From: Haemophilus sp.
GTDB lineage: Bacteria > Pseudomonadota > Gammaproteobacteria > Enterobacterales > Pasteurellaceae
DNA: 38,688 nucleotides
Direction: 5' to 3'
Assembly (NCBI GenBank): GCA_019423005.1
Contig: JAHZCF010000076.1
Span: 1 to 38,688 of the forward strand
Shown here: in pieces, positions 1 through 7,823 of the stretch
Layout: each line of letters opens with the position of its first letter
How positions within the stretch are numbered: the first letter of the stretch is position 1
Program-made: the position numbers and the translations under genes
Notes under the pieces: generated by a model
Told to the model about the DNA's origin: nothing
Database searches by the model: none
What the model saw: only the letters and a program-made list of their open reading frames with translations

Positions 1-2
1 TG

Positions 3-30
3 TTAAAAGGGCGTATCACCTACGCCCATT
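3..30 (-). terminator. Rho-independent terminator of tatABC
   Basis: Seven-base-pair GC-rich stem (GGGCGTA at 9-15 with TACGCCC at 21-27, five-base loop). On the minus strand it is followed by TTTT. It starts a few bases after the tatC stop codon, so it ends the tat operon. Confidence 0.85.
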
Positions 31-33
31 TTC

Positions 34-828
34 TTAATCTTTGTGATTCAAATCAGCCTGATTTTCTACCGCACTTTCTTCATCCGTCATCTCTTCTTCA
101 TCATCTTTCGGTTGATAGAAACGAGCAACTAACAAGCCTAATTCAAATAAAAGGCACATTGGCACGGCAAGTAACGTTTGTGAGAAAACATCCGGTGGCG
201 TTAAGATCATACCGACAAAAAACGCACCGACAACAATGTAAGGACGTTTTGCAGCTAATGCTTTCGTCGTGGTTACACCTGTCCAACAAAGCAAAATAAT
301 AGCAACCGGTACTTCAAAACACACACCAAATGCCAAGAATAATGCTAAAGCAAAATCAAGGTAACTACTGATATCTGTGGCGATAGCCACCCCTTCCGGT
401 GCAGTTTGGGTAAAGAAACTAAACACAAAAGGGAAAACGATATAATAAGCAAATGCCACGCCGCAATAGAATAAAACTGTACTGGAAAATAATAACGGAT
501 AAATTAAACGTTTTTCATGTTGATACAGTGCTGGTGCAACAAATGCCCAAATTTGATAAAGCAAATAAGGTACAGAAATAAACACCGAAACAATCGCGGT
601 TAATTTAATTGGCGTAAAGAAAGGCGTTTGGATATTGGTTGCAATCATCGTTGCACCTTTTGGCATCACTGTTGTTAAAGGTGCGGCGACAAAATGATAA
701 ATATCATTAGAAAAATAAACCAACGCCACAAAAACCACTAAAATACAAATTACACAACGTAATAAGCGGTTTCTGAGTTCAACAAGATGGGTAATTAACG
801 GTTGGGAATCGTCCGTCATATTGCTCAT
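34..828 (-). CDS. tatC: Sec-independent protein translocase subunit TatC
   Basis: Multi-spanning core of the twin-arginine translocase, which moves folded proteins across the inner membrane. It binds the twin-arginine signal peptide together with TatB. The 264-residue product has the family length, six hydrophobic segments, the N-terminal PLITHLVELRNRLL block, the conserved APALYQHEKR loop and LTPPDVFSQ near the fifth membrane segment. The cytoplasmic tail is acidic (DDEEEMTDEES) and its coding sequence carries a USS at 68. Last gene of tatABC, starting 9 bp after the tatB stop. A second in-frame ATG three codons in is an alternative start; neither has a strong ribosome-binding site. Confidence 0.97.
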   Translation of the reverse strand: MSNMTDDSQPLITHLVELRNRLLRCVICILVVFVALVYFSNDIYHFVAAPLTTVMPKGATMIATNIQTPFFTPIKLTAIVSVFISVPYLLYQIWAFVAPALYQHEKRLIYPLLFSSTVLFYCGVAFAYYIVFPFVFSFFTQTAPEGVAIATDISSYLDFALALFLAFGVCFEVPVAIILLCWTGVTTTKALAAKRPYIVVGAFFVGMILTPPDVFSQTLLAVPMCLLFELGLLVARFYQPKDDEEEMTDEESAVENQADLNHKD

Positions 829-837
829 AATTATTCT

Positions 838-1443
838 CTAGGACTTCGCTTCAGATTTGGGTGCTGGTTGTAGCTCCACATCATCCGGCGAATAGTAATC
901 AGATAAACGCTCGGTTAATTCAGCTTGTTCATGGGCTTCAAGTGCGGTCAAATCCACTTCTGTTTTTTCAGGTACTGAAACTTCAGCAAGTTCATTCTCT
1001 ACATGCTCTGTCGATGCTGTTTCAGCTGGTTTTTCTGTAGTTTCTTGTGAATTCACCACGAGTTTTTCAGCAGAATCAGCCGAATTTTCAGCCGCACTTT
1101 TAATTTCTTTAATTTGCTCTTCTACCGTTGTGCCCGCTGCAGCCGCTTTTTCTTCTAGCTCTGCACGCATTTTTTGAGCCTGTTCTTTCAGCTCTTCAAC
1201 GGTTTTACTTAAGTCTGGGGAAAGCTGTTTTAGATTCAGTTGTTCCGCTTTCTTAATGCTATCTTGCAATTCTTGCAATTTAAGCTCTTGTTTTAATTCA
1301 TTTTGAACATTAGCTGCCAACCCACGGATCGTTTTCACCCAGCCCATTACCGTGCGAATAGCCACAGGTAAACGCTTAGGGCCTAGTACTACTAAGCCCA
1401 CAAGCATCAATAAAACAAGTTCGGAAAAACCAATATCAAACAC
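838..1443 (-). CDS. tatB: Sec-independent protein translocase subunit TatB
   Basis: Single-pass partner of TatC in the twin-arginine receptor complex. The N-terminus (MFDIGFSELVLLMLVGLVVLGPKRLP...) has the short membrane helix, the LGPKRLP hinge and an amphipathic helix (VAIRTVMGWVKTIRGLA). A long Glu/Lys/Ala-rich, probably coiled-coil segment and an unstructured acidic tail bring it to 201 residues, somewhat longer than the E. coli protein. The gene starts only 2 bp after the tatA stop, so the two are translated from one message. A USS at 940 is embedded in the tail coding region, where the protein is least constrained. Confidence 0.95.
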   Translation of the reverse strand: MFDIGFSELVLLMLVGLVVLGPKRLPVAIRTVMGWVKTIRGLAANVQNELKQELKLQELQDSIKKAEQLNLKQLSPDLSKTVEELKEQAQKMRAELEEKAAAAGTTVEEQIKEIKSAAENSADSAEKLVVNSQETTEKPAETASTEHVENELAEVSVPEKTEVDLTALEAHEQAELTERLSDYYSPDDVELQPAPKSEAKS

Positions 1444-1445
1444 AG

Positions 1446-1676
1446 TTATGCCTGTTCTTTATCTTTTACAGTTTCAGTTTTTTCAGCGGTTGTTGTACCG
1501 TCTTTAATTTGAGTAAACTCCGCATCTTTTTTCGGCTCGTCGTCAGACATCGCTTTTTTAAAGCCTTTTACTGCTGCGCCAAGATCAGAGCCCGCATTGC
1601 GTAATTTTTTTGTACCGAATACTAATAAAATCACGACTAATAAAATAATCATTTGTGCTGGGGATAAACCAAACAT
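1446..1676 (-). CDS. tatA: Sec-independent protein translocase subunit TatA
   Basis: Pore- or patch-forming subunit of the twin-arginine translocase. The 76-residue product has one N-terminal membrane helix, then the FGTKKLRNAGSDLGAAVKGF amphipathic helix typical of TatA, and a charged tail. First gene of tatABC. The start is supported by an ACGGAG ribosome-binding site about 7 bases upstream and by the promoter at 1717-1745. Confidence 0.97.
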   Translation of the reverse strand: MFGLSPAQMIILLVVILLVFGTKKLRNAGSDLGAAVKGFKKAMSDDEPKKDAEFTQIKDGTTTAEKTETVKDKEQA

Positions 1677-1716
1677 AGAAAAACTCCGTTAGAATTAAAT
1701 TGAAAATTTGGGCTTG

Positions 1717-1745
1717 AATATACTCTTTTTATGCATTTGTCTCAA
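1717..1745 (-). promoter_or_regulatory. Sigma-70 type promoter of tatABC
   Basis: On the minus strand, TTGAGA (1740-1745) lies exactly 17 bases before TATATT (1717-1722). Each hexamer differs from consensus at one position. It sits about 40 bases upstream of the tatA start and has no competing gene between. Confidence 0.75.
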
Positions 1746-1756
1746 GAGGTAATTTT

Positions 1757-1799
1757 AAAAGTGCGGTCAAAAAATAATGTTATTTTTAACCGCACTTTA
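1757..1799 (-). terminator. USS-dyad terminator behind the downstream BCCT gene
   Basis: Two inverted USS copies (1759-1767 and 1789-1797) form a stem; on the minus strand the second arm runs into a T-rich stretch. The 30-bp arm spacing and flanks match the dyad at 3812-3854, consistent with duplication together with the transporter gene. Confidence 0.8.
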
Positions 1800-1831
1800 T
1801 TCTTATTATTCAGCCAGTTCTGTTTATTCAT
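1789..1831 (-). repeat. Duplicated 3' tail of a BCCT gene (relic copy A)
   Basis: These 43 bp match 3844-3886 with only three differences. The copy at 3844 encodes the last residues (EQTELAE, stop) of the upstream BCCT protein and the start of its USS terminator. Here the same words are non-coding: the Gln codon has become a TAA stop (1824-1826), and the frame is offset from the present end of the downstream BCCT gene at 1877. This is direct evidence of a tandem duplication followed by decay of the tail. Confidence 0.85.
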
Positions 1832-1876
1832 CAGACATTAACGCTCATCCACCATATTAAGCTTATGTGACAGAAA

Positions 1877-3796
1877 TTATGAAATAACAAAATCCAGTTT
1901 TTTCATGTATCGCTCATAACATTGCAAGATGTCCACGATCAAATCCTCTTCATTTGTAATACTCAAAGGATAACCTTCCAATTGAATATTGGTTGAAACC
2001 ATTAATACATGATGAACTTGTGCAGTTTCAGGCTCAGGCTTCTCGAATAAGGTAATTTGGTAAAAAAAATCTTCTGCTAATCCATTTTCAATAGAAAGAA
2101 CCAGTTGATTATTATCACGACCAAAATGTTTCTGTAAGGTCACATTTAAACCATAGGTACCAATGAGTAGCTGGCGCAACTCTCTCATTGCCAAAAGCGC
2201 CGTTGTTTTTAAATGTAAAATGGCATCATCTCGCTTAGGTTCAATCACTAACTGTCTTAAACGGCTACGCCAGTTTGCACCTGTCCACAAATCTGAAACC
2301 TCTGTGGAATAATATTGACGTTCAAATCGTAAGCCCTTCAACAAACTCCATGCCATCACAGACATCAATAGAGCAAAAGGTAAAGAAAAAAACAACATCG
2401 TTGATTGGAGTATTTCAATACCACCAAAAAGATAAAGCACAAACGTAACTACTGACAATAGCCCTCCCCAGAACATAGATTGCCAACGAGGTGAAATCTG
2501 GCTTTTGTCTTCAATCGCGATATTATTAAGCGTATAAATACCAAAGTTAATGGTGACGATAAAAAAGAGTGTGATAATAAATAAAGCTAAAGTTTTAGTT
2601 AAGCCGGAATAGGGTAAATAACTCAGAAAATCAAAAAGGAGTGCCCCCACATTATTTACAGCTTGACCTAATGCCCCCTTAGCAAGATGTTCATTAACCC
2701 AAATGGCCCCATTACCAAATACAGTGAACCATAAAACGAAGAATAAACTTGGCACCATCAATACGCCGAAAATAAACTCACGTAAAGTTCGTCCGCGAGA
2801 AATCCGTGCGATAAAAATTCCAAACCCTGGCGCCCATGAAAACCACCATGCCCAGTAAAAGACGGTCCAATCCATAAACCAGTCTAAATGTTCTACATCA
2901 TAGGCATAAGCCTTGAAGCCGACTCTAATTAAACCACTTAAGTAGGTACCAATATTTTCTGTAAACGCAGAAATTAAATATATTGTCGGACCGAATAGCA
3001 AAACCAATAACATAAAGAGAAAGGTAACGCCTAGATTTAGCTCACTAAGAATACGGAACCCGTTGGCAATCCCTTGCAGTGAAATTAAGATAGCAATGAT
3101 AAAAACACTCACTAAAATAAAGGGAACCAAATACGGTGAGTTATCCAATAAATGCATTGAGTGGAATGCTGCAGCCAACCGAATCGCACTGTAACCTAAG
3201 GTTGCGACTACGCCAAATAAGGTGGTACAAATCCCGAGAATATCAATGACATCCCCCACTTTTCCATTAATCTTTTCTTTCAGTAAGGGATAAAAACAAG
3301 AGCGTAAAGAAAAGGGTAATTTATAGCGAAATCCGAAATAAGCAATCGTAAGTGCAATTAATCCATAAATAGCCCAAGCACTGATACTCCAATGAAAAAT
3401 ACTAAAAAATAATGCCGTTCGAACTTTCTCATATTCACCTATTGGTGAAAGAAAATGTGAAAGCGGTTCAGCAACGCCAAGGAAAACAATACCAATACCA
3501 ATTCCAGAGGTAAAGAGTAATGCAATCCAAGAGCCTAATTTAAACTCTGGTTCTTCCTCATCACTCCCAAGTTTAATATCGCCGTATCGTCCTAACGCTA
3601 AGAAAAGTAAAAAGAATAGAAAAAATGCACTCAGTAAAATATAAAACCAGCTAAATTGAGAGAAAATAAAGGCTTTTGCCGCAGCAAGATAAGATATCGT
3701 TTGCTGCGTATCAAATAAAAGGGCTGCAATAATCGCTAAACTAAAACCTAAACTGCCCCAAATAACATTTGCTTTGAAAGTATTTTGTATCTTCAT
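1877..3796 (-). CDS. Divergent BCCT-family transporter (paralogue of the next gene)
   Basis: Betaine/carnitine/choline-type secondary transporter with about 12 membrane segments and a cytoplasmic C-terminal domain; 639 residues from the ATG at 3796 (MKIQNTF). The reading frame is open further upstream, but that part overlaps the previous gene and its terminator, so it is not used. No clear ribosome-binding site precedes 3796. It shares long blocks with the upstream paralogue (GFRYKLP, RSCFYPLLKE, SELNL, FYWAWWFSWAP) but differs at family motifs. The glycine-rich third segment reads SGIGIGIVF (residues 98-106). SWAPFVG has become SWAPGFG, and ITSADSG, next to the Na2-site position of BetP, has become IVTINFG (413-419). 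The C-terminus is about a dozen residues shorter than the paralogue's. Substrate is unknown; a changed coupling ion or substrate, or early decay, are both possible. Confidence 0.85.
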   Translation of the reverse strand: MKIQNTFKANVIWGSLGFSLAIIAALLFDTQQTISYLAAAKAFIFSQFSWFYILLSAFFLFFLLFLALGRYGDIKLGSDEEEPEFKLGSWIALLFTSGIGIGIVFLGVAEPLSHFLSPIGEYEKVRTALFFSIFHWSISAWAIYGLIALTIAYFGFRYKLPFSLRSCFYPLLKEKINGKVGDVIDILGICTTLFGVVATLGYSAIRLAAAFHSMHLLDNSPYLVPFILVSVFIIAILISLQGIANGFRILSELNLGVTFLFMLLVLLFGPTIYLISAFTENIGTYLSGLIRVGFKAYAYDVEHLDWFMDWTVFYWAWWFSWAPGFGIFIARISRGRTLREFIFGVLMVPSLFFVLWFTVFGNGAIWVNEHLAKGALGQAVNNVGALLFDFLSYLPYSGLTKTLALFIITLFFIVTINFGIYTLNNIAIEDKSQISPRWQSMFWGGLLSVVTFVLYLFGGIEILQSTMLFFSLPFALLMSVMAWSLLKGLRFERQYYSTEVSDLWTGANWRSRLRQLVIEPKRDDAILHLKTTALLAMRELRQLLIGTYGLNVTLQKHFGRDNNQLVLSIENGLAEDFFYQITLFEKPEPETAQVHHVLMVSTNIQLEGYPLSITNEEDLIVDILQCYERYMKKLDFVIS

Positions 3797-3811
3797 ATTT
3801 GTTTTAAGATA

Positions 3812-3854
3812 AAAAGTGCGGTTAAAAATTAAGAGGATTTTCAACCGCACTTTA
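3812..3854 (-). terminator. USS-dyad terminator between the two BCCT genes
   Basis: Inverted USS copies at 3814-3822 and 3844-3852 form a long AT-flanked stem just downstream of the upstream BCCT stop codon. It lies only some 15 bp before the start of the next BCCT gene, so that gene probably depends on readthrough or on its own poorly defined promoter. Confidence 0.75.
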
Positions 3855-3860
3855 GTCTTA

Positions 3861-5888
3861 TTATTCAGCCAGTTCTGTTTGCTCATGTGCCATCAATTCT
3901 TGGCCCACATCGTCTAGCAAACTTAGGTAACGTTCATAATGTTTCAACATATCGGCAATTAACTCATCTTGATCCATATATTGCACATCATAACCTACTC
4001 GACCATCAAAGAAGTAAGTGTATGGTTCATAAGTCATACTATGCTGGATATGTGGCAAGTTATCGTCATTAATTAATTGCTCTGATACCTCACGACCGAT
4101 AGATTTCACCCCATACATAAAGTCTCGCATCAAATCTTTTTGAATGACTAACTCGACTGCAGGTTCATCTTGATCAAATAACGTGTTAATTTGCACACTC
4201 AATTCATATTTACTAATTAACTCTTGGCGTAGCTCACGCATAGCCGGTAATACCGTATGTTTAAGGAAGCGTAAAATATCTTTTTCTTGCGTTTGGTTCA
4301 TCATTTGTTCCAAACGTTCTTTCCACTTATCCCCTGTCCAGAAAATACTGGTTGGATTAACTTTGGTATCAAAATATTTTTTGTCCGCATTCAAACCTTT
4401 CCATAAACTAAAACACATCAACAACATCAACATGGCGAAAGGTAACGCCACTAATAGCGTCATTGCCTGTAGGTTTGCCAAACCACCCGATTGCATTAAA
4501 ACAATCGCAACGACTGACATTAATATACCCCACATCACGGCCTGCCAACGAGGTGCAGCAAGGCTTTTATCGCGTGATGCAATGTTATTTAATACATAAA
4601 TGCCCGAATCCGCAGAAGTGATAAAAAATAAAGAAATCACCACCAAACTCACTAAACCCGTCACACCAGAAAGCGGTAAATAATCTAAGAACTTAAAGAG
4701 CAACGTTTCAGGCGAAGAAATCATTTGTCCTAACGCACCTGCAGCTTCACCATCATTCAACCAAATGGCTGTATTACCAAATACGGTAAACCACAAGATA
4801 CCGAACATGCTAGGAATCACCAACACGCCGAAAATAAATTCGCGAATGGTACGCCCTTTCGAAATACGAGCAATAAATAAACCGACAAATGGCGCCCAAG
4901 AACACCACCATGCCCAATACAGAATTGTCCAACCGCTAAACCAACTAGTATGTTCTTGTTCATAAACATAGGTTTTGAAACTTAATTTTACTAAGTTGCT
5001 AAGATACGTTCCGATGTTGTCGCTAAAAGCGGATAACAAATAAAGTGTCGGTCCCGCCACTAAGACGAAAATCAACAAACAGAAAGCTAATGTTAAATTC
5101 AGCTCACTTAAGATTTTTACCCCTTTCCCTACACCAGAAATCGCGGAAAATATCGCTAAACTCATTACCACGGCAATTACGACAACTTGCAAGCTGAAGC
5201 TATTTTCGCTAATCCAGCCTAATTGATGTAAGCCTGCACCCAATTGTGATGCACCAAAACCTAATGTTGTGATAACACCAAATAAGGTGGCAAGTAACGC
5301 CATAATGTCGATAAGATCGCCTAACTTGCCATTAATACGCTCTTTCAATAACGGATAGAAACAAGAACGTAATGCCAAAGGTAATTTGTAACGGAATCCA
5401 AAGTAAGCCAATGCCAACGCAATCGTGCCATACACCGCCCAGGCATGAATTCCCCAGTGGAATAAGGTGTGTAACAAGGCTTCTTGTTGCTTATGCTCTG
5501 CGCTGCCTGTGGTAATATCAGATAAGTAATGCGTCAATGGTTCTGCTACACCAAAGAACATCAACCCTACCCCCATACCGGCAGCAAATAACATCGCCAA
5601 CCAAGACAGAAAACCAAATTCAGGCTCTTCTTCATCATTGCCTAATTTGATATTACCTAGGCTACTGACTGATAAAATGACTAAAAAGCCCAAAAATACT
5701 GAGAATGCTAATATGTAAAACCAACTAAAGTTGGCAAAAATGCCCGATTTAGCAGCATTTAATAAAGTTTGTGTTTGTTCAGGTGCGATTAAAATCATCG
5801 CGACAAGCAACACCACAAAAAATAACGTTGCACCAATCACTAAAGGATTGAACGACGTTTGCTTTTCCATAAATTTAGATAAAGACAA
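3861..5888 (-). CDS. BCCT-family betaine/choline transporter (BetT-like)
   Basis: Secondary transporter for quaternary ammonium osmolytes such as choline or glycine betaine; 675 residues, with 12 predicted membrane segments and a roughly 150-residue cytoplasmic tail as in BetT. Intact family motifs: AAGMGVGLMFFGVAEP (102-116), YWAWWCSWAPFVG (324-336) with the conserved aromatic cage, ARISKGRTIREF, and ITSADSG (423-429). The start chosen is a TTG at 5888, preceded at the right distance by a strong GGGGGA ribosome-binding site; an ATG six codons later is the alternative. No betaine synthesis genes (betA/betB) are nearby, so uptake for osmoprotection is the likely use. H. influenzae has one similar gene. 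Confidence 0.9.
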   Translation of the reverse strand: MSLSKFMEKQTSFNPLVIGATLFFVVLLVAMILIAPEQTQTLLNAAKSGIFANFSWFYILAFSVFLGFLVILSVSSLGNIKLGNDEEEPEFGFLSWLAMLFAAGMGVGLMFFGVAEPLTHYLSDITTGSAEHKQQEALLHTLFHWGIHAWAVYGTIALALAYFGFRYKLPLALRSCFYPLLKERINGKLGDLIDIMALLATLFGVITTLGFGASQLGAGLHQLGWISENSFSLQVVVIAVVMSLAIFSAISGVGKGVKILSELNLTLAFCLLIFVLVAGPTLYLLSAFSDNIGTYLSNLVKLSFKTYVYEQEHTSWFSGWTILYWAWWCSWAPFVGLFIARISKGRTIREFIFGVLVIPSMFGILWFTVFGNTAIWLNDGEAAGALGQMISSPETLLFKFLDYLPLSGVTGLVSLVVISLFFITSADSGIYVLNNIASRDKSLAAPRWQAVMWGILMSVVAIVLMQSGGLANLQAMTLLVALPFAMLMLLMCFSLWKGLNADKKYFDTKVNPTSIFWTGDKWKERLEQMMNQTQEKDILRFLKHTVLPAMRELRQELISKYELSVQINTLFDQDEPAVELVIQKDLMRDFMYGVKSIGREVSEQLINDDNLPHIQHSMTYEPYTYFFDGRVGYDVQYMDQDELIADMLKHYERYLSLLDDVGQELMAHEQTELAE

Positions 5889-6058
5889 CGCTTCCCCCTT
5901 AAAAATTAAGTGAATAAAAATAAAATCAGATTAAATAAAATAAGGCCTTAAGCCCTAAATGGTGAGATGGAACCATCGCAAATGATAGCACGGAGAAGTG
6001 CGATTTTGAAGAAAACGCTCAGTAGGATTTGAGTGGATTGTTTCCAAAAGTGCATTTA

Positions 6059-6076
6059 TGGTATCAAAAAATACCA
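6059..6076. repeat. Perfect 6-bp-arm inverted repeat TGGTAT-N6-ATACCA
   Basis: It lies in the 255-bp gap between the upstream BCCT gene and the OsmC-like gene. On the minus strand it could be a weak terminator for the OsmC-like gene (the loop is T-rich); otherwise it could be an operator. No other feature is seen in this gap apart from two imperfect USS at about 5995 and 6047. Confidence 0.4.
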
Positions 6077-6143
6077 ATTATTTCAAATTAGGGAAATATT
6101 GATGGTATTTAATTTAAGTCGTATTTTTAACTGATATAATGAA

Positions 6144-6608
6144 TTACAAAACTTGCTCAAACAAGACAGTAAAAGAAAACGTTTTATTTAATGTGTTGTA
6201 GATAAAACAATTTCTTAATGCAGCTTCAGTAAGCTTATCAAACGTCTGATCATCTAAATCAGATGAAATAAAAATTTTAATTTTACAATCGGTTATGTGT
6301 GGAGGTTCATCATAACCATGCACACCAAGTAAGGTTAAAGGATTGGCGAGGTTGAGCCAAATTTTTCCTTCCATTTCTACAATATCGGCACGTTGTTGAG
6401 CAAAATGCGCTTTTACACTACTCAAAATGCCACCTAGAATAGAAACAGCAAAATAATCTACCGCACTTTTTTGTAACGATTGGTTATCGAAATTGACTTG
6501 TGAATAGAGCGAAATACTGTCATTCGGTGTGAATAATTTAATTTCTTCTCCGCGTAATACGGCTCGATATTTCGCTGTAAAACATTCACTTTCAGGTACG
6601 TGATACAT
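6144..6608 (-). CDS. OsmC-like protein lacking the first catalytic cysteine
   Basis: The 154-residue product looks like an OsmC/Ohr fold. There is an N-terminal strand region, a central helix (DYFAVSILGGILSSVKAHFA, about 51-70) at the place of the usual (A/S)xxxC helix, a V-E-M-E-G strand, and a second helix with LRNCFIYNTL (Cys134) where the family has its CP motif. OsmC and Ohr reduce organic peroxides with two cysteines. Here the first is Gly/Ile near 60-61 and the second is followed by Phe rather than Pro, so peroxidase activity is doubtful. It overlaps the MetE-like gene by 17 bp, which implies coupled translation and a shared pathway. A USS at 6460 lies inside the gene. Family assignment is from pattern only. 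Confidence 0.6.
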   Translation of the reverse strand: MYHVPESECFTAKYRAVLRGEEIKLFTPNDSISLYSQVNFDNQSLQKSAVDYFAVSILGGILSSVKAHFAQQRADIVEMEGKIWLNLANPLTLLGVHGYDEPPHITDCKIKIFISSDLDDQTFDKLTEAALRNCFIYNTLNKTFSFTVLFEQVL

Positions 6609-7770
6609 AACGTTCCCTCAATATTGATTTTGCCTCATTTAATACCTTAAGTTTGGCTTCAATAATATCAAAACCATTTAAAGGGCGGTTAGAAAAAGTG
6701 GCAAATCCACAATCTGTATTTAGCCAAATTTGCTCTGGTGGAAGGTAATTTAAAGCTTTTTCCGCTCGTTGAACAATCTGATCTACGGTTTCCACCTCAT
6801 CAGAACGAGGATTGATGACGCCTAAGCCTAAAATACATTTTTGTCTTAAGATTTCACTTTCTAACAACGAACTTAATTCTCCCGCTCTTGGCGTAGAAAA
6901 TTCGAGCATTAAAATATCAGATAATGCCGATTCAAATAAATCCACTAATGACGTATAAGGTCCGCGTAGTAATACGCTCTCATCTTTGCTCCAGTTACCA
7001 CGGCATACATGTAATGCGGTTTTGATATTTTTATTTCTTGCATACTCAAAGATTTGAGTAATTAAACTTTTCGCAAACTGTAGTTCCGCAGCAAAATCTT
7101 GTTTTTCGCTTAACGCGGCACACATAAATGAACGTGTTTGATGATGGCTAAAAATAACTTCTGTCAAAACAGGCTCATCAAATTGAACTACACTTACGCC
7201 TAGCTCACATAAATGATCAATTTCTTGCTTTAATATAGATACAACATCCTTCGCCATTTCTTCTTTTGATGAATAATGTAGCCCTGACACAGGCGAAAGC
7301 CACATAGATCGAGCCATTAAGTAAGGCCCTGGCAAGGTTGCTTTAATTGGTTGCCTGGTTAGATTTTTTAGTAGCAGCATTTCATCTGCTACTAAAGATT
7401 GTTTGTAGCTGATTTTTCCCACGCAAATAGCATTTTTTATGGAAAGTGCGGGAACATCCAAGGTTTCTAGCATTGACTCAAAAATTTGCTTTTCTTTAAT
7501 GTGATCGAGCATTTCACTCATGCTCATCAAGATTGCGCCTTGAATTTTTTGTGCAATAAAAGAAAGGTAATTGTCGCGAAGTAATTCGCCACTCGTGATA
7601 ATATCAATGCCAGTACGTTGTTGAAGTTCGACAATTTGTTTTGTTTCTTGAACAACGATTTGCTTAAGCTCTGTTGTGGTTATTTTACCAAGTGCGTGCT
7701 TTTTACGCGCCATCAAAAGTGCTTGGCTACGAGGCATTGAGCCTAAAAGGGAAGTTGTAAAAAGTTCCAT
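6592..7770 (-). CDS. Short cobalamin-independent methionine synthase-like protein (MetE C-terminal domain family)
   Basis: A 392-residue TIM-barrel protein equal to the catalytic half of MetE, like the YxjG/YxjH and core-MetE proteins. It begins LLGSMPRS. It has FDEPVLTE (aspartate/glutamate substrate site), LHVCRGNW (zinc-ligand His and Cys), LEFSTPRAGE (likely ligand Glu) and LNTDCGF (last ligand Cys). Lacking the N-terminal MetE half, it probably does not use methyl-folate in the standard way; such proteins may methylate homocysteine from another donor. The ATG at 7770 is preferred because it matches the family N-terminus and follows GTGGA; the frame is open to 7821 through a hairpin. Neighbours are an OsmC-like gene overlapping downstream and a broken substrate-binding protein upstream, together suggesting a methylated-sulfur scavenging operon. 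Confidence 0.8.
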   Translation of the reverse strand: MELFTTSLLGSMPRSQALLMARKKHALGKITTTELKQIVVQETKQIVELQQRTGIDIITSGELLRDNYLSFIAQKIQGAILMSMSEMLDHIKEKQIFESMLETLDVPALSIKNAICVGKISYKQSLVADEMLLLKNLTRQPIKATLPGPYLMARSMWLSPVSGLHYSSKEEMAKDVVSILKQEIDHLCELGVSVVQFDEPVLTEVIFSHHQTRSFMCAALSEKQDFAAELQFAKSLITQIFEYARNKNIKTALHVCRGNWSKDESVLLRGPYTSLVDLFESALSDILMLEFSTPRAGELSSLLESEILRQKCILGLGVINPRSDEVETVDQIVQRAEKALNYLPPEQIWLNTDCGFATFSNRPLNGFDIIEAKLKVLNEAKSILRERYVSRT

Positions 7771-7782
7771 AGAAAATCCACA

Positions 7783-7811
7783 ATGATGGGCGTTTATTAC
7801 ACGCCCATCAT
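7783..7811 (-). repeat. 11-bp perfect hairpin between the SBP remnant and the MetE-like gene
   Basis: ATGATGGGCGT (7783-7793) and ACGCCCATCAT (7801-7811) pair perfectly around a 7-base loop. No T-run follows on the minus strand, so it is not a standard terminator. It lies just before the likely ribosome-binding region of the MetE-like gene and could tune its translation, or stabilise or separate messages. Confidence 0.7.
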
Positions 7812-7823
7812 GACATATCAATC

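Noticed and set aside
3797..3886. N-terminal extension of the downstream BCCT protein
   Set aside because: It runs through the USS terminator and overlaps the end of the upstream BCCT gene in another frame; family similarity starts at the ATG at 3796.
7771..7821. Upstream TTG start for the MetE-like protein
   Set aside because: The extra 17 codons are made of the hairpin sequence and do not look like the family N-terminus, which begins near LLGSMPRS.
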